A stretch of 60,000 nt of DNA from Liolophura sinensis (Eukaryota; Mollusca; Polyplacophora; Chitonida; Chitonidae). The notes beneath the pieces are model-generated. The model was not told the DNA's origin, searched no databases, and saw only the letters and a program-made list of their open reading frames with translations. The translations under genes were made by a program, and so were the position numbers. The stretch is taken from assembly GCF_032854445.1 (NCBI RefSeq), contig NC_088300.1:45813682-45873681 (forward strand), given 5' to 3'. Shown here piece after piece: positions 59,761 to 60,000 of this stretch; the first letter of the stretch is position 1, and each line of letters starts with the position of its first letter.

Positions 59761-60000
59761 GGCTTGCAGCCGCTTCAACTCAGCCACAGCCGTTTTATAC
59801 CTGTCGAGGATCCCCTGCAATTTCTCCAAGGCATTGCGGGACCGTGGGTACTTGGGCCGCACACCTAGGAGCGTCTCAACTCCCCCCGTAGTGCTCGCGC
59901 TTTTTGATGGTGGTTCATTGTACGCGTCGTATGCCTAGTGGTGAATTTCGAGTACTGATATCTACCTGGTGGTGCTGTTTCTTTAATTGTAAATTTCGAT

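Larger units (their letters stand above)
56330..59935 (-). pseudogene. pPolB: Element C protein-primed DNA polymerase B, broken
   Basis: Order on the minus strand: charged N-terminus (open upstream to about 59935; start unclear) with 39-bp repeats; QRGSGWVVNSVQTLWLDIAR; VKNKDDDCLRWALRSALFP and FHYTWIKDL (Cys and His spaced as in a papain-like domain); Cys-rich CKHFCERFLHGYT; exonuclease I YADFEAL (near 58625); an endonuclease VII/HNH-like insert CHVCKKPLGVDSVRDHCHIT (58330-58390); exonuclease II VVFHNLRAYDGHLL (near 58240); exonuclease III YCRTDVLLLADVF (near 57800); motif B YKLMNNSVFRKTMEN (near 57100); motif C YTDTDSLLL (near 56800); and a C-terminus with RSERHHIYG. Breaks occur near 59190, 58490 (poly-G), 58090, 57570, 57240-57480, 57030, 56780 and 56615-56750. 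Confidence 0.9.
47254..60000. mobile_element. Element C: Polinton of the second lineage, right end outside the window
   Basis: Begins AGTAGTATAGGG directly after retroelement integrase sequence. Content from left: terminal repeats with hairpins, protein X, a leftward block of three genes, a rightward membrane protein, a large leftward protein, a rightward block of capsid, ATPase, four conserved small genes and integrase, and a leftward polymerase reaching the window end. The capsid and companions belong to the group common in cnidarians, fish and molluscs (adintovirus-like), distinct from A and B. Nearly every longer gene is frameshifted. The last 65 bases show no TIR sequence. Confidence 0.9.

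Noticed and set aside
59477-59938. 153-codon plus-strand frame near the window end
   Set aside because: Antisense of the polymerase N-terminus; its repeats mirror the 39-bp repeat.
59940-60000. Right TIR of element C
   Set aside because: No reverse complement of the left-end unit is found before 60000, so the end must lie outside the window.

Overview
The window is nuclear DNA of an invertebrate animal, most likely a mollusc. It has a spliced host gene with GT-AG introns, no dense coding, and several copies of a SINE-like repeat, plus a tRNA-derived SINE of a type I associate from memory with mollusc genomes. It also carries remnants of LINE, Ty3/gypsy-like and other LTR retroelements. The species cannot be named from the sequence alone.

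The host gene is a METTL24-like methyltransferase on the minus strand, in six coding exons between 41358 and 2675. The exons join in frame to 284 codons plus a stop. The intron between its fourth and fifth coding exons is 30.9 kb long because a complete Polinton/Maverick (element A, 7884-35441) sits in it. A starts AGT, ends ACT, has long terminal inverted repeats (TIRs) and is flanked by the 6-bp target duplication ATCAAG. A second, different Polinton (element B, 18678-33558, target duplication AACCAG, TIRs of about 310 bp) is inserted inside A. Both ends of both elements can be placed to the base.

Element A, without B, is about 12.7 kb. It has a rightward protein-primed DNA polymerase (pPolB) and a leftward virion block in this coordinate order: protease, double-jelly-roll major capsid protein, minor protein, penton-like protein (split by the SINE), two small conserved proteins, packaging ATPase, a small protein called X here, and a PC4-like ORF. 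No integrase is visible in A. Element B has the same virion block gene for gene, plus a retroviral-type integrase, but its ATPase has lost the N-terminal half and its polymerase has lost motif C. B also carries a tRNA-Ile-like sequence and a complex set of internal inverted and tandem repeats.

The region from 41.4 to 47.25 kb is host or repeat DNA: a MITE-like sequence, a LINE endonuclease remnant, a foldback element and a decayed LTR retroelement. That retroelement is broken near the end of its integrase by a third Polinton, element C (47254 to beyond 60000). C is of the other main animal lineage. Its capsid protein, ATPase and companion proteins differ from those of A and B, it has an integrase, and its polymerase contains an HNH/endonuclease VII-like insert. 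Its right end lies outside the window.

All three elements are damaged by frameshifts, stops or insertions. They nevertheless share the short protein X next to one terminus. The main points of interest are the precise nested insertion in a host intron, protein X, the TIR-encoded cysteine-rich ORF in A, the covarying hairpins at the end of C, and four tandem copies of a host splice donor.
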